A stretch of 64,000 nt of DNA from Anaerolineae bacterium (GCA_022824365.1 JAJEAA010000023.1:124001-188000); one strand, 5' to 3'; positions 16,838 to 26,337 are shown, counted from the stretch's first letter. Numbers and translations: made by a program. The notes: generated by a model not told the origin, from the letters alone.

Positions 16838-17628
16838 GCAGAAGTCCCATCCCTCTTTATGGGGGAGGGGGTTTGGGGGTGGGGGCGCCCCGCCTTCAGC
16901 CAAGCCTCGTATTCCTGCTGCGCCTCGGCGTTGAGCGGGTAGTATTTCTCCAGCGGTTCGCCTTCTTCCAGCTTCATGCGCGAGAAGACTTCCCAGGCCG
17001 CTTTCTCGGTGGCTTGCTCGGCGATATTGGCGGCGAGGGCAAATGGCAGGACGACCGCGCCATCATCATCGGCGACGATGACATCGCCGGGCACGACGAA
17101 GACGCCAGCGCAGGCGATGGGCACATTCACGGCGTGGGGGAAGATATCGGTCTGGGTGTGGAAGTTGGGCGTGACGCCGCGGAGCCAGAGACCGAGATCG
17201 AGCTTTTGCGCCTCGGGAAAGTCGCGGATGCAGCCGTCAATGACCACGCCTTCGCCGCCGCGAGCTTTGAAAGAGGTCAGCATCATCTCGCCGAAGATGC
17301 CGCTGGACAGGCTGCCGCGGGCATCAACGACCACGACATCGCCCGGCTGACAGGCGATGATGGCTTTGCGGTGCAGTTCGCGCTCGGGGGAGGCGGCGTA
17401 TTCGTCGCCCCAATGCACATCTTCGCGCTTGGGCATGAACTGCAGGGTGACGGCTTGGCCCGCGATGGTCTTGCCTGGATTGAAAGGCGTCAAGCCGACG
17501 AGATGAGGATTGCGGATGCCTTTCTTGGCCAGCGCGCCAGCGATGGTGGCTGTGCCGATTTCGCGGAGGCGGTTCAGCAAGTCTTGTTCAATGCGGTCAA
17601 ATCCTGGTATCTGCGTCATATCGCTCAT
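16834..17628 (-). CDS. RraA-like aldolase/decarboxylase family protein
   Basis: A 264-residue member of the RraA/HMG-CHA-aldolase superfamily. The central signature is complete: GDVVVVDARGSLSSGIFGEM, then GGEGVVIDGCIRDFPE, with the Arg and Asp (CIRD) that bind oxo-acid and metal; VPIACAGVFVVPGDVIVADD follows. Family enzymes cleave 4-hydroxy-4-methyl-2-oxoglutarate or decarboxylate oxaloacetate; some inhibit RNase E. The last about 14 residues (HPQTPSPIKRDGTSA) are encoded by a dispersed repeat (16846-16887), so the natural C-terminus has been replaced or extended. The start at 17628 has a nearby alternative ATG three codons later. Confidence 0.82.
   Translation of the reverse strand: MSDMTQIPGFDRIEQDLLNRLREIGTATIAGALAKKGIRNPHLVGLTPFNPGKTIAGQAVTLQFMPKREDVHWGDEYAASPERELHRKAIIACQPGDVVVVDARGSLSSGIFGEMMLTSFKARGGEGVVIDGCIRDFPEAQKLDLGLWLRGVTPNFHTQTDIFPHAVNVPIACAGVFVVPGDVIVADDDGAVVLPFALAANIAEQATEKAAWEVFSRMKLEEGEPLEKYYPLNAEAQQEYEAWLKAGRPHPQTPSPIKRDGTSA
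16846..16887. repeat. C/G-rich palindromic repeat overlapping the RraA-like C-terminus
   Basis: cccatccctctttatggggg followed by agggggtttgggggtggggg cg matches the elements at 2825, 53124 and 61774. It lies inside the coding sequence of the RraA-like gene and supplies its last codons, ending a few bases before the ATGA overlap with the membrane-protein gene. Confidence 0.65.
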
Positions 17629-17852
17629 TCTGGAAGTGTCAGCCTACATATCGGATAGATTATAGCACCTGCATCGCAAGCGACGGAGCGGTTGGAATGG
17701 GATTTGTGGTAAGATTAGTTCAACGTTGAATTCACCGAGCCGGCAGCGACTTTGGGTCTTGGCGACGGTGTATGCGGCGCGTCAACTGTCAGCGTAGCCG
17801 CTTGGGCGATATGGGCTCGACCGGTTGCGTCGGCAGGCGTCCAGGACAAGCT

Positions 17853-20108
17853 ATGCAATCTGATTCGCCCTTCGCTTCCCCGGATCTAAGCTTTAGCGAT
17901 AAGTTAAAGATCTCTCTGCAACCAGCGATCTTTCTCCGCAGCCTCTTGGCCAGCGCCACTATCTGGCTGCTCATGGCCAGCGCGATGCCTTCTTACGCCA
18001 GTCTGATTTTCCACGGCAGGCTGGCCGGTTATTTTGCCGCCGGGCTGGGCATTGTGCTGGTAAGCCAAGTCATCATCATATCGGTTACCTCTATTTTCTG
18101 TTCGGATCATGCGACGCTGGTCATCCCGCAGAGCCCGACCGCGGTTATTCAGGGCTTGATCGCCAGCAGCGTGGTTGCGGCGGCGCCAGCTGAGATGTCG
18201 CCGGAGGCATTGTTTCCCTTGGTATATGGGATAATCGCGCTCTCGTCGATCTTTACGGCGGGCTTTCTGCTGCTGCTGGGCATTGCGCGCGCCGGGGGCT
18301 TAGTCCGTTACATCCCCTATCCCATCGTCGGCGGCTTTCTGGCGGGCTTGGGCTGGCTCATCTTTAACGCGGGCTTCGGCGTTGTCGCGGATTTCAGGCT
18401 CTCGGCGGAGAGCTTGCCCTTGCTCATGGAAGGCGGCGTTTTGGCGCGCTGGCTGCCGTCGGCGCTATTTGCCCTGTGCGCGCTTGTTTTGCAGGTGCGG
18501 GTCAAGAGCCCGCTGATTATGCCGAGCGTCATACTCGCGTCTCTCATCCTGTATTATGCCTGGGCCGCCCTTATCGTTGGCGATGCGAACGCCTTGGCGG
18601 AAGCAGGATGGCACCTGCCCATAGTACCGGATGCGCTTAACTGGCAGCTGCTCGATTTTGCCGCCATCAAACAGATTGATTTGTCCATGATCTCGGCCAG
18701 CGCCGGCGGCGTTCTGACCTTGATGGTTGTCTATACGTTGAATGTGTTTTTTAGAGCGGGCGCGCAAGAACTTGTCGTTGGCCGCGAGTTGGACTTCAAC
18801 CGCGAATGCAAGGTCAATGGCATGGCAAATATCATCTCTGGCGCGGCTGGCGGCGGCATCGTGGGCTATCATGCCCCCGCGTCCTCCGCGCTGGTGGAGA
18901 TCATGGGCGTTTATGGGCGGCTGGTGGGCGTCATTCTCGCCTTCATGTTCGGGTTGACGCTGGTCTTCGGCAGCGCGCTGTTCTCGCTTGTGCCGCGTTT
19001 CCTGCCTGCTGGGTTGTTGATGTTTTTCGGATTGCAGTTCATGAAAGAATGGCTGCTGGAAAGCTGGTCCAAACTGCCGCGCCAGGATTACATCACTGTC
19101 TTGGCCATCGCGCTTGCTACCGGGCTTTTTGGTCTGTTGCCCGGCATCGTTCTTGGTTTGGTAGTGGCGATTCTTTTCTTCGTCCTGGAATACAGCCGGA
19201 TGAATGTCATCAAACAGGAGTTGTTCGGCGGCGTACATGGCAGCAATCTGGACCGATCGTACGCGGAAAGCCAGTTCTTGCAAAAAGAGGGTCAGAAGAT
19301 CCTGATCCTGCGCTTGCAGGGTTATGTATTTTTTGGCAGCGCCTACCGTTTCTATGAGCGAGTTAAGTCTTTTATTTCCAATGTGGACAACCATCCCTTG
19401 GAATTCATCATCCTCGATTTTAAGTCCGTGCGCGGCTTTGATGTCTCCTCGATCAACGACTTCAAAAAGCTGAAGCGGCTGACGGACAGACATGATATCG
19501 AGTTGCTGATTTCGAGCGCGCGGCCGCATTTGCAGCCCGACTTGGCGCGTGGCGAAATAGTGGACGGCCGGCCGAACAAGCCGCAGTTCTTTGATGACCT
19601 GGAACACGCGCTTGAATGGTGCGAGAACAAGCTGCTGGAAGGCGCCGACTTGCTCGCCGCCGCCCGGGTTACAGTGGAGCAGCAGCTTGCGCAGCAGGCG
19701 ATTATCGATAGCCGCGATGTGAGCGCGCTGCACAAGTACCTCGAAGTCATTGAGACGAAGGCGGGCGATGTGGTCTGCCATCAAGGCGACGAATCGGATG
19801 CGCTGTATTTCATAGAGTCGGGCCGCGTCGATGTCCTGCTGCAGGGCGATGGGCAAGAAGTCTTGCGCTTGCGCAGCATGACGGCCGGCACGGTGATTGG
19901 CGAGGTCGGCTTTTACCTGAATAAAGCGCGCACGGCGTCCATAGTTGTGACGGAGGCCGGTGTCTTGCAGCGACTGAGCCTTGATGCGCTCCAGCAAATG
20001 GAAGCGTCGGATCCGCAGACGGCGTCGACATTGCATGTGTTTATCACGCGCGTCTTGTCGGACCGGCTTTCAACGACCAATCGCGTGATTCAGGATTTGA
20101 TGGATTGA
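17853..20108 (+). CDS. SulP-family anion transporter with STAS and cyclic-nucleotide-binding domains
   Basis: A 751-residue protein from the ATG at 17853 (an in-frame ATG at 17772 adds 27 unlikely residues). Residues about 20-440 carry some 11-12 hydrophobic helices with SulP landmarks (PQSPTAVIQGLIAS; YIPYPIVGGFLAGLGW; REC..GMANIISGAAGG). A STAS domain follows (ILRLQGYVFFGSAYRFYERV; FIILDFKSVRGFDVSSINDF), then a C-terminal cNMP-binding domain (GDVVCHQGDESDALYFIESG; GTVIGEVGFYLNKARTASI). SulP proteins move sulfate, bicarbonate or dicarboxylates. The extra cNMP domain suggests nucleotide gating; the canonical phosphate-cassette R-x-A-S is present in modified form (ARTASI). It stands alone, divergent from the RraA-like gene. 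Confidence 0.85.
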   Translation: MQSDSPFASPDLSFSDKLKISLQPAIFLRSLLASATIWLLMASAMPSYASLIFHGRLAGYFAAGLGIVLVSQVIIISVTSIFCSDHATLVIPQSPTAVIQGLIASSVVAAAPAEMSPEALFPLVYGIIALSSIFTAGFLLLLGIARAGGLVRYIPYPIVGGFLAGLGWLIFNAGFGVVADFRLSAESLPLLMEGGVLARWLPSALFALCALVLQVRVKSPLIMPSVILASLILYYAWAALIVGDANALAEAGWHLPIVPDALNWQLLDFAAIKQIDLSMISASAGGVLTLMVVYTLNVFFRAGAQELVVGRELDFNRECKVNGMANIISGAAGGGIVGYHAPASSALVEIMGVYGRLVGVILAFMFGLTLVFGSALFSLVPRFLPAGLLMFFGLQFMKEWLLESWSKLPRQDYITVLAIALATGLFGLLPGIVLGLVVAILFFVLEYSRMNVIKQELFGGVHGSNLDRSYAESQFLQKEGQKILILRLQGYVFFGSAYRFYERVKSFISNVDNHPLEFIILDFKSVRGFDVSSINDFKKLKRLTDRHDIELLISSARPHLQPDLARGEIVDGRPNKPQFFDDLEHALEWCENKLLEGADLLAAARVTVEQQLAQQAIIDSRDVSALHKYLEVIETKAGDVVCHQGDESDALYFIESGRVDVLLQGDGQEVLRLRSMTAGTVIGEVGFYLNKARTASIVVTEAGVLQRLSLDALQQMEASDPQTASTLHVFITRVLSDRLSTTNRVIQDLMD

Positions 20109-20245
20109 CGGAGCGCCGCGAGCCCGGCAGCGACCGATCGAGATTCCACCGCAGTCAATAATCATCGGATTATCGATGCTGGCGTGATATTCTCTTGTAC
20201 AGTAATGACACAGTACCCTAAAGATCGACAGAGTGAGGGTGATTT

Positions 20246-21346
20246 ATGAGCTTGAGCATCGGCATTGTTGGTTTGCCTAACGTGGGCAAGAGCACCCTGT
20301 TCAACGCCCTGACGCGAGCACAGAACGCGGTGGCGGCCAATTACCCCTTCAGCACGATCGAAGCCAACCACGCTGTTGTGCCCTTGCACGACGAGCGGCT
20401 GACGCGTTTACAGGGCTGGGTGGATGTGCCGGAGGCGATACAGACCCGCGTCGACTTCGTGGATGTGGCTGGTTTGGTCAAAGGCGCGCACAAGGGCGAA
20501 GGCTTGGGCAATCGTTTTCTCGGACGCATCCGCCACGTTGACGCCATCGCGCATGTCGTCCGCTGCTTTGATGATGAGAATGTCGTGCATGTGCACGAGG
20601 CGCCGCAGCCGGCCGACGACATTGAGGTCATCAATACCGAACTGGCGCTGGCGGACTTGCAGCAGTTGGAGCGGCGGCTGGAAAAGCTGGAACGCGAGGT
20701 CAAGGGCGATCGCAAGCTGCTGCCGCAGTTGGAGATGGCGCGGCGGGTGGAAGCTTGCATCAGCGCCGGGCAGCCGCTGCGCAGCTTCGAGGAGCGCGAA
20801 CATCCGGACTTCGTCACGCTGGATTTCGAGATGCGTTTTCTGACGGCGAAGCCGATCATCTATGTCGCCAATATTGACGAAGAAGCGCTGCGCGCGGGCA
20901 ATGCCTGGCTGGATTCCGTCCGCGAGATTGCGGCCGCGGAGGGCGCACAGCTCATCACCGTATGCGCGGGCTTGGAGCAGGAATTGGGGTCGCTGAGCGA
21001 TGAAGAGCGGGCCGACTATCTGAGCGTCTATGGCTTGGCGGAAAGCAGCCTGGAAGTTCTGGTCCGCGAGAGTTATCGCGCGCTGGGTTTAATCAGTTAT
21101 TTCACATTCAATGAGAACGAGGCGCGAGCCTGGACGATCCGGCAGGGCTGGACGGCGCCACAGGCGGCCGGCGTCGTGCATACAGATATGGAGCGAGGTT
21201 TTATTCGCGCCGAGGTTATTCCCTTCACGGTCTTCGCGGAGCATCAGGATCGCAATGCCATCCGGGCAGCCGGTCTGCTGCAAGTCGAGGGGCGCGATTA
21301 TGTCGTGCAGGATGGCGATGTGATCTTGTTCCGCTTTAATGTCTAG
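20246..21346 (+). CDS. ychF: Redox-regulated ATPase/GTPase YchF
   Basis: A 366-residue OLA1/YchF-type P-loop protein. Motifs: G1 GIVGLPNVGKSTLFNALT, G3 DVAGLVKGAHKGEGLGNRF, and the family-specific NxxE (NIDEE) in place of NKxD, which explains the ATP preference. The C-terminal TGS domain is visible (RAWTIRQGWTAPQAAGVVHT, DMERGFIRAEVIP, ending DGDVILFRFNV). GAGGGTG precedes the ATG. YchF binds ribosomes and is nearly universal, so this is a housekeeping gene. Length matches the family exactly (about 363-366). It converges with the M20 peptidase with a 4-bp overlap. Confidence 0.95.
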   Translation: MSLSIGIVGLPNVGKSTLFNALTRAQNAVAANYPFSTIEANHAVVPLHDERLTRLQGWVDVPEAIQTRVDFVDVAGLVKGAHKGEGLGNRFLGRIRHVDAIAHVVRCFDDENVVHVHEAPQPADDIEVINTELALADLQQLERRLEKLEREVKGDRKLLPQLEMARRVEACISAGQPLRSFEEREHPDFVTLDFEMRFLTAKPIIYVANIDEEALRAGNAWLDSVREIAAAEGAQLITVCAGLEQELGSLSDEERADYLSVYGLAESSLEVLVRESYRALGLISYFTFNENEARAWTIRQGWTAPQAAGVVHTDMERGFIRAEVIPFTVFAEHQDRNAIRAAGLLQVEGRDYVVQDGDVILFRFNV

Positions 21347-22491
21347 CGGCAGAAATCGGCGATGAGATCGCTGTAGATCGCCCGGCATCGGGCGACAGAT
21401 TCCAGATCAACCCATTCTTCGCGGGCATGCGCGCCGGCGCCGGCTGGCCCCAGCACGGCTGTGGGAATGTCTTTCTCGGCGAAGAGCGCCGAATCCATCC
21501 ACCAACTGCTGCCGATCAGCGGGACATCGGCGCCTAGCTGAGCCTCGGCGATGCGCTTGAGCTGCCGCACGAGAGGATGATCCGGCTCAATGCTGAAAGG
21601 CGCGCGGCCGAAAGTTGCCGTGACCCGCGCTTTGAAGTCGGGGTCGGTCGCTGCGATATTGTCGAGGATGGCTCGCGTTTCCGCTTCGACGGTCGCCACG
21701 GTTTCGCCGGGGATGGTGCGCCGCTCAACGAGAAGTTTGCAGTGGGCGGGGTACATCGAGATCTCCTCGCCGCCGCTGATGATCGAGGCGTGCTGGGAGC
21801 CGCTGCTTAGCAGTTCATGCGTCGGGTTGGCTCGCATGGCGCGGTCATGATTGTCCAAGGCGACCAGCGCTTTTCCCATCTTGGCGATGGCGTCGATGCC
21901 GAGATGGGGAAGGGAGCCGTGGGCGGCGATGCCGAAGGTCTCGATCTCCAGCCAGACGAAGCCGCGGTGGGCGATGCTGATATTTAATTCGGTGGGTTCG
22001 GCGATGAGCAGGGCATCGGCGGGCCAGCGATGCCATTCCGCCAGCAGGGCTTCCGTGCCGATGCTGCCGTATTCTTCATCGACGACGGCGCTGACGTAGA
22101 CATCGCCGCGCAGCGACAACTCCCGCGCCGCCTTTAGCGCCAGCAGGCAAGCAGCGAGGCCGCTCTTCATATCGTAAGCGCCGCGCCCATACATGCGCCC
22201 GTCGCGGATAGCCGGCTCGAAGGGGTCGTCCATATCGCTGACGCCGACGACATCGGTATGGGCGTTGAGCATGAGGGATTTGCCGCCGCCGCTCCCACGC
22301 GCGATCAGTATGATGTTTGGGCGACCAGGGCGGACCTCCTGGACATGGGTTTCCAGATGATTGTCCCGTCCCCAGCGCGCGATGTATTCCGCCAGGCGGC
22401 CTTCGCCAGCGCCGCCCGGAACGAGGTCGGGGTTGACCGAGTCGATGGCGACGAGGTCGGCGAGGAGGGAGTTGAGTTCGCTCATGGGCAT
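21343..22491 (-). CDS. M20 family metallopeptidase (ArgE/DapE/ACY1-like)
   Basis: A 382-residue amidohydrolase. Zinc ligands and catalytic residues are in order: LMLNAHTDVVGV (His and Asp), GRGAYDMKSG (bridging Asp), VVDEEYGSIG (catalytic Glu, ligand Glu), LLIAEPTELN (ligand Glu), and GAGAHAREEWV (last His). The dimerisation lid domain (IAHRGFVWLEIETFGIAAHG) is present. It hydrolyses an N-acyl amino acid or small peptide; substrate not predictable. Start is ATG 22491 or ATG 22485. It is downstream of the enoyl-CoA hydratase gene with a 15-bp gap, probably co-transcribed. Confidence 0.85.
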   Translation of the reverse strand: MPMSELNSLLADLVAIDSVNPDLVPGGAGEGRLAEYIARWGRDNHLETHVQEVRPGRPNIILIARGSGGGKSLMLNAHTDVVGVSDMDDPFEPAIRDGRMYGRGAYDMKSGLAACLLALKAARELSLRGDVYVSAVVDEEYGSIGTEALLAEWHRWPADALLIAEPTELNISIAHRGFVWLEIETFGIAAHGSLPHLGIDAIAKMGKALVALDNHDRAMRANPTHELLSSGSQHASIISGGEEISMYPAHCKLLVERRTIPGETVATVEAETRAILDNIAATDPDFKARVTATFGRAPFSIEPDHPLVRQLKRIAEAQLGADVPLIGSSWWMDSALFAEKDIPTAVLGPAGAGAHAREEWVDLESVARCRAIYSDLIADFCR

Positions 22492-22505
22492 GACTGACGG
22501 GCGCC

Positions 22506-23279
22506 TTATCTGCCAGAGTAATCTGGCGGGCGTCTTTCCTGGAACGAGGCTAAGCCTTCTTGGGCATCGTCACTATGGGCGGAGAGGGCGCCGGCAAGCG
22601 CTTCCAGGGTATAACCGGCCGCGCCTTGAGTATCGCTGTCGATGGCTTGCTTGGCGAATTGCACCGCCAGAGGCGCGTTCGCCGCTATCTGCCGCGCCAG
22701 TTCATCAGCGCGGTCGTCCAATTGATCGCGCGGCAGGACTTCGTTGACCAGCCCCCATTGTTCGGCTTGCGGGGCGGAAATGCGCTGGCTCGTAAATATC
22801 ATCTGCTTGGCGCGGCCCTTGCCGATCAAGGCAGGCAAGCGCTGGGTGCCGCCCCAACCGGGCAGGGTGGCGATGGAGACTTCGGGGAAGCCGAGTTCGA
22901 TCCCGTCGGCGGCGAGACGTATATCAGCCGCTAGGGCAAGTTCGAGGCCGCCGCCCAAGGTGAATCCGTTCAGGACGGCGATCACAGGCTGGCGCAAAGC
23001 GGCAATGCGCGCGAAAACGCGATGCCCGTCGCGTATCCAGCGCCGCCACATATCCATCGGCTCGAGGGAAGTCCAGTCGTTGATATCGGCGCCGACGCAA
23101 AAGGCGCGATCGCCGCTCCCGCGGATGAGAACGACGCGCGCTTCAAGGCTGCTGTCGATCCGCTCGACAGCTTCAGCCAGATCGGCGAGCATATCGCGAT
23201 CAATGGCGTTCAGCTTTTCGGGACGATTCAACTGTACCTGAGCGATATGTCCCTTGATGCCGAAGTCGATCTTGCTCAT
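22506..23279 (-). CDS. Enoyl-CoA hydratase/isomerase family protein
   Basis: A 257-residue crotonase. Oxyanion-hole blocks DRAFCVGADINDW and GFTLGGGLELALAADIRLA are intact, and FPEVSIATLPGWGGTQRLP contains the usual catalytic-region Glu. Length fits monofunctional enoyl-CoA hydratases. Its ATG overlaps the stop of the upstream CoA-transferase gene as ATGA, so the two are translationally coupled and likely act on the same acyl-CoA intermediate. Confidence 0.88.
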   Translation of the reverse strand: MSKIDFGIKGHIAQVQLNRPEKLNAIDRDMLADLAEAVERIDSSLEARVVLIRGSGDRAFCVGADINDWTSLEPMDMWRRWIRDGHRVFARIAALRQPVIAVLNGFTLGGGLELALAADIRLAADGIELGFPEVSIATLPGWGGTQRLPALIGKGRAKQMIFTSQRISAPQAEQWGLVNEVLPRDQLDDRADELARQIAANAPLAVQFAKQAIDSDTQGAAGYTLEALAGALSAHSDDAQEGLASFQERRPPDYSGR

Positions 23280-24874
23280 GAAGAGCCTTTTTTCCTTCCG
23301 AGCCGCAGTTGCATCAGCGCCGGTGAAAAGAGCGGCGCAGCCATCTCCCGCAGATGGGGACTCACCTTCAGCGGTATATCGGCTTGCTGGAGGACGTCTT
23401 CTTCAAGGCGAATGCCGGGCGCGATTTCGGTCACGGCGAGACCGTCTTCCGTCAAGTCTATGACGCAGCGCTCGGTGATATAGGTCACCTTTTGGCCGAT
23501 GTCGCGAGCGCGCGGTCCGCTGAAGGTGATTTCTTCAATTTCGGGCACAAATTTTTTGAAGCGCCCTTCCTGCAGAATACGAAGCTGTCCCGCTTCGATA
23601 GCGAGCTTGAGGCCGCCGGCGGTAAAGAAGCTGCTGAAGACGATGTGCTTGGCTTGGGCGGTGATGTCGATAAAGCCGCCGATGCCGGCGGTCACATGGG
23701 GTTTTGCTGAGAGGCGGGAGACATTGACGCTGCCGCCGGCGTCGACTTCCATGAAGGAGAGCAAGGTGCGATCAAAGCCGCCGCCCTGGAAGAAGGTAAA
23801 CTGGTCGGGCGAGGCGACGATGGCTTCGAGGTTGGAGGCGCAGCCGAACTGAAAGTCCTGCAAGGGCAAGCCGCCGACCGCGCCTTGCTCAATAACCCAG
23901 GTAACCGAGCCGTGCAGGCCTTCTTCCAGCAGGATATAGGGTACAAGCGCGGAGATGCCAAAGCCGAGGTTAACCGTCTCGCCTCGTCGTAAGGTCATGG
24001 CGGCGCGGCGGGCGATGATTTTGGAGATATCCCATTCTACGGGGGAGAAGCTGGTCATGGGCTGGGGCAGCTCGCCGCTGATAGCCGGTTCGTATTGCGT
24101 TTGCGTGGTCTGCATTTGATCGGGATCCAGCACGATGTGGTCGACTAAGATCCCGGGCACGCGAATCGATTGGGGCGCGAGGCTGCCGGCCGGGGCGATG
24201 CGCTTGACCTGGGCGATCACGATGCCGCCATTGTTGCGCGCGGCCAGCGCTTGCTCCAAAGCCCCGAGGTAAGCGCCTTCGTGCTCCATCGACAAGTTGC
24301 CGTTTACATCGGCGGATGTCCCGCGGATGATGGCGACATCAACCGGTATTGAGGGGTAAAACAGCCATTCGTCGCCGGCGAACTCCACCCGCGCAACGAT
24401 GTCTTCCGTGGTGGCGCGGTTCATCTTGCCGCCACGATGCGCGGGATCGACGACGGTATCCCAGCCGACCTTGGTCAGGAGGCCGGGGCGTTTCGCGGCC
24501 GCTTCCCGGTGCATGTGGAAAATGATGCCGCTGGGCAGGTTATAGGCTTCTACCTCGTTGCTGTTTATCATCCGCCAGATTCGCGGCGATTCCATTGACG
24601 AGGGACCACTGGGATAGGAGCCGGCGATGACGCGTTTGAGCAAGCCTTTCCTGGCGATGTGATCGATGCCGTCGATGCCATACATATCGCCGGCCGCGAT
24701 AGGGTGGATGGTCGTGATGTCGCGGGGCGCGCCCGCTGTTTCGAAACGCTCTCCGATAGCCTTGAGTACCGCATCGGGGCAGCCCAAGCCACTGGAAGAG
24801 CTGACTGAGACGACGGCCTGATCCGGGATCAGTTCAGCGACAGCCGCGAGCGAAGTGAGTTTGCCTGTAGCCAT
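23276..24874 (-). CDS. Single-chain acyl-CoA:carboxylate CoA-transferase
   Basis: A 532-residue fused alpha-beta CoA-transferase of the propionate/acetoacetate type. The N-terminal half has VSVSSSSGLGCPDAVL; the C-terminal half starts NLGFGISALVPYIL and carries the catalytic-glutamate region VTWVIEQGAVGGLPL. Later FGCASNLEAIVASPDQFTFF, GGGFDRTLLSFMEVDAGGSV and NVSRL correspond to the conserved tail of YdiF-like enzymes. AGGAA precedes the ATG. It would activate a short-chain acid using acetyl-CoA. It forms a unit with an enoyl-CoA hydratase and perhaps the M20 peptidase. Confidence 0.85.
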   Translation of the reverse strand: MATGKLTSLAAVAELIPDQAVVSVSSSSGLGCPDAVLKAIGERFETAGAPRDITTIHPIAAGDMYGIDGIDHIARKGLLKRVIAGSYPSGPSSMESPRIWRMINSNEVEAYNLPSGIIFHMHREAAAKRPGLLTKVGWDTVVDPAHRGGKMNRATTEDIVARVEFAGDEWLFYPSIPVDVAIIRGTSADVNGNLSMEHEGAYLGALEQALAARNNGGIVIAQVKRIAPAGSLAPQSIRVPGILVDHIVLDPDQMQTTQTQYEPAISGELPQPMTSFSPVEWDISKIIARRAAMTLRRGETVNLGFGISALVPYILLEEGLHGSVTWVIEQGAVGGLPLQDFQFGCASNLEAIVASPDQFTFFQGGGFDRTLLSFMEVDAGGSVNVSRLSAKPHVTAGIGGFIDITAQAKHIVFSSFFTAGGLKLAIEAGQLRILQEGRFKKFVPEIEEITFSGPRARDIGQKVTYITERCVIDLTEDGLAVTEIAPGIRLEEDVLQQADIPLKVSPHLREMAAPLFSPALMQLRLGRKKGSS

Positions 24875-25188
24875 TCAATGTTCCTGCTTCTGTGCTTGTC
24901 CCGAAACTTTGGCGCCGCAACGATTTTACGCGGGTAAGCTGAGCCGCTGGGCTGCTGCAACTGGCGGTTTGACAAGTAAAGATGATAGTTGGATAAATCA
25001 TCGCTGTCAAAGGAGCGTCCTACTGGCAGTTGTCTGGCGATTAGCAGGCGCCGGCGCTTTGAGCTTTTTGGCACGCGGGATCGCGCCGAGGCTGGACTAA
25101 AGCGGCTCGCGTGCTTTACCCTACACTCATTCACGGCGGTTTGGCTCCGACAATTGGAGCGCAATGGGAAAGATCGTCCGGAGGAAAT
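24875..25188. other. 314-bp divergent intergenic region
   Basis: Holds the promoter of the GH88 gene (listed separately) and leaders of both divergent genes. Plus-strand readings upstream of 25189 (such as the frame giving MLYPTLIHGG) lack protein character and are not annotated. Confidence 0.5.
24969..24997 (+). promoter_or_regulatory. Sigma70-like promoter of the GH88 gene
   Basis: TTGACA (24969-24974), 17-bp spacer, GATAAA (24992-24997), on the strand of the GH88 gene and 192 bp before its GTG start. The -35 is consensus and the -10 matches four of six. Confidence 0.45.
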
Positions 25189-26337
25189 GTGATTCAAGAT
25201 AAACAGGCATTTGCGCAGCGCATCCACCAAGCCCTGGAATTTGCCGGGCGGCAATTGCGGCGTTTGGTCAGCGCGCATCCGGATTTCTTCCCGATGTATA
25301 CCCTCAATGGCAAATGGAAACATGATGGCGAAGCCTGGACAAACTGGTGCGAGGGTTTCCTCGGCGGGCAACTCTGGCTGCTTTTTTCTTATACGGGCGA
25401 CTCGTGGTGGCGAGACAAAGCCATACATTATTCGCGCTTGATTGAGCGCCGCAAGACGGATAACAGCGTGCATGACCTGGGCTTTTTGTTTTGGTCGACC
25501 TGGAAGCGCTGGCATGAATACGCGCCGGAAGGTTTTGTCCATGATGTTTTGGTAGAAGCCGGGCGCACGGCTGGCTCGCGCTTTCGTGAGAGAGGGCAGT
25601 ATCTGCCGTCTTTTGTAGCGTCGGAGAGTCTGTTCATCGACATCATGATGAATGTGGGCATCATCTTTTATGCGGCGCGGCAACTTGATGACCAGACCTT
25701 GTGGGAAAACGCGGCGAGGCATTGCCACACGACGCGGCGTTTTTTGCTCCGTGGCGATGGCAGCAGCGCGCACGAAGGCATATTCGACACGGAAAGCGGC
25801 GAATTCCTGCGCTGGAGCACGCATCAAGGCTGGCGGGGCGATTCGTCCTGGGCGCGCGGTTTGACCTGGGCGCTCTACGGTTTCGGGACCGCCTATCGCT
25901 TCACCGGCGACAGGCGCTTCTTGGGGACGGCGGAGGCTTGCGCCGCTTATTATATCGAAAATACGGCGGAGCATGGCGTACCGCCGAACGATTGGTCGGA
26001 GCCAAATCCCGCGTACGAATTTGAAAGTTCGGCCGCCGCCATCGCCGCGAGCGCCTTCTTGCAGTTGTCTGAACTGACGCCGGATTCCGTGCGCGCGAGT
26101 ATGTATCAGAGTTATGCCTTTAGGATTCTGGATACGCTTTTGCAGCCGGGTTTCCTCGCCATCGAGACGCCAGCCTGGGAAGGCGTTCTCAAGCGCGGGA
26201 TGTACCACGAACGCAAGAGTCTGGGCGTCAATGAAAGTGTCATGTGGGGAGAATATTTCTTCCTGGAAGCGCTGCTTGACGCGCTGCACAAACTGGGCGA
26301 GCGGGACGCGAAGGCATCGGCGCGGCCGAGCTGCTAG
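25189..26337 (+). CDS. GH88-family unsaturated uronyl (glucuronyl) hydrolase
   Basis: A 382-residue (alpha/alpha)6-barrel protein. The GTG at 25189 is chosen because GGAGGAAA directly precedes it and the resulting length equals that of characterised unsaturated glucuronyl hydrolases (about 377). Candidate catalytic aspartates are in VHDLGFLFW (about residue 96) and LFIDIMMN (about 151), corresponding to the two Asp of this family. HQGWRGDSSWARGLTWALYG is the substrate-binding signature. The enzyme hydrates the C4-C5 double bond left by polysaccharide lyases, releasing a 5-keto-4-deoxyuronate. It is divergent from the CoA-transferase and convergent with the lyase-like gene. This is the best clue to the locus substrate. 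Confidence 0.88.
   Translation: MIQDKQAFAQRIHQALEFAGRQLRRLVSAHPDFFPMYTLNGKWKHDGEAWTNWCEGFLGGQLWLLFSYTGDSWWRDKAIHYSRLIERRKTDNSVHDLGFLFWSTWKRWHEYAPEGFVHDVLVEAGRTAGSRFRERGQYLPSFVASESLFIDIMMNVGIIFYAARQLDDQTLWENAARHCHTTRRFLLRGDGSSAHEGIFDTESGEFLRWSTHQGWRGDSSWARGLTWALYGFGTAYRFTGDRRFLGTAEACAAYYIENTAEHGVPPNDWSEPNPAYEFESSAAAIAASAFLQLSELTPDSVRASMYQSYAFRILDTLLQPGFLAIETPAWEGVLKRGMYHERKSLGVNESVMWGEYFFLEALLDALHKLGERDAKASARPSC

Noticed and set aside
25111..25188. Upstream ATG extending the GH88 gene by 26 residues
   Set aside because: No RBS at 25111, atypical residues, and a GGAGGAAA directly precedes the GTG at 25189.
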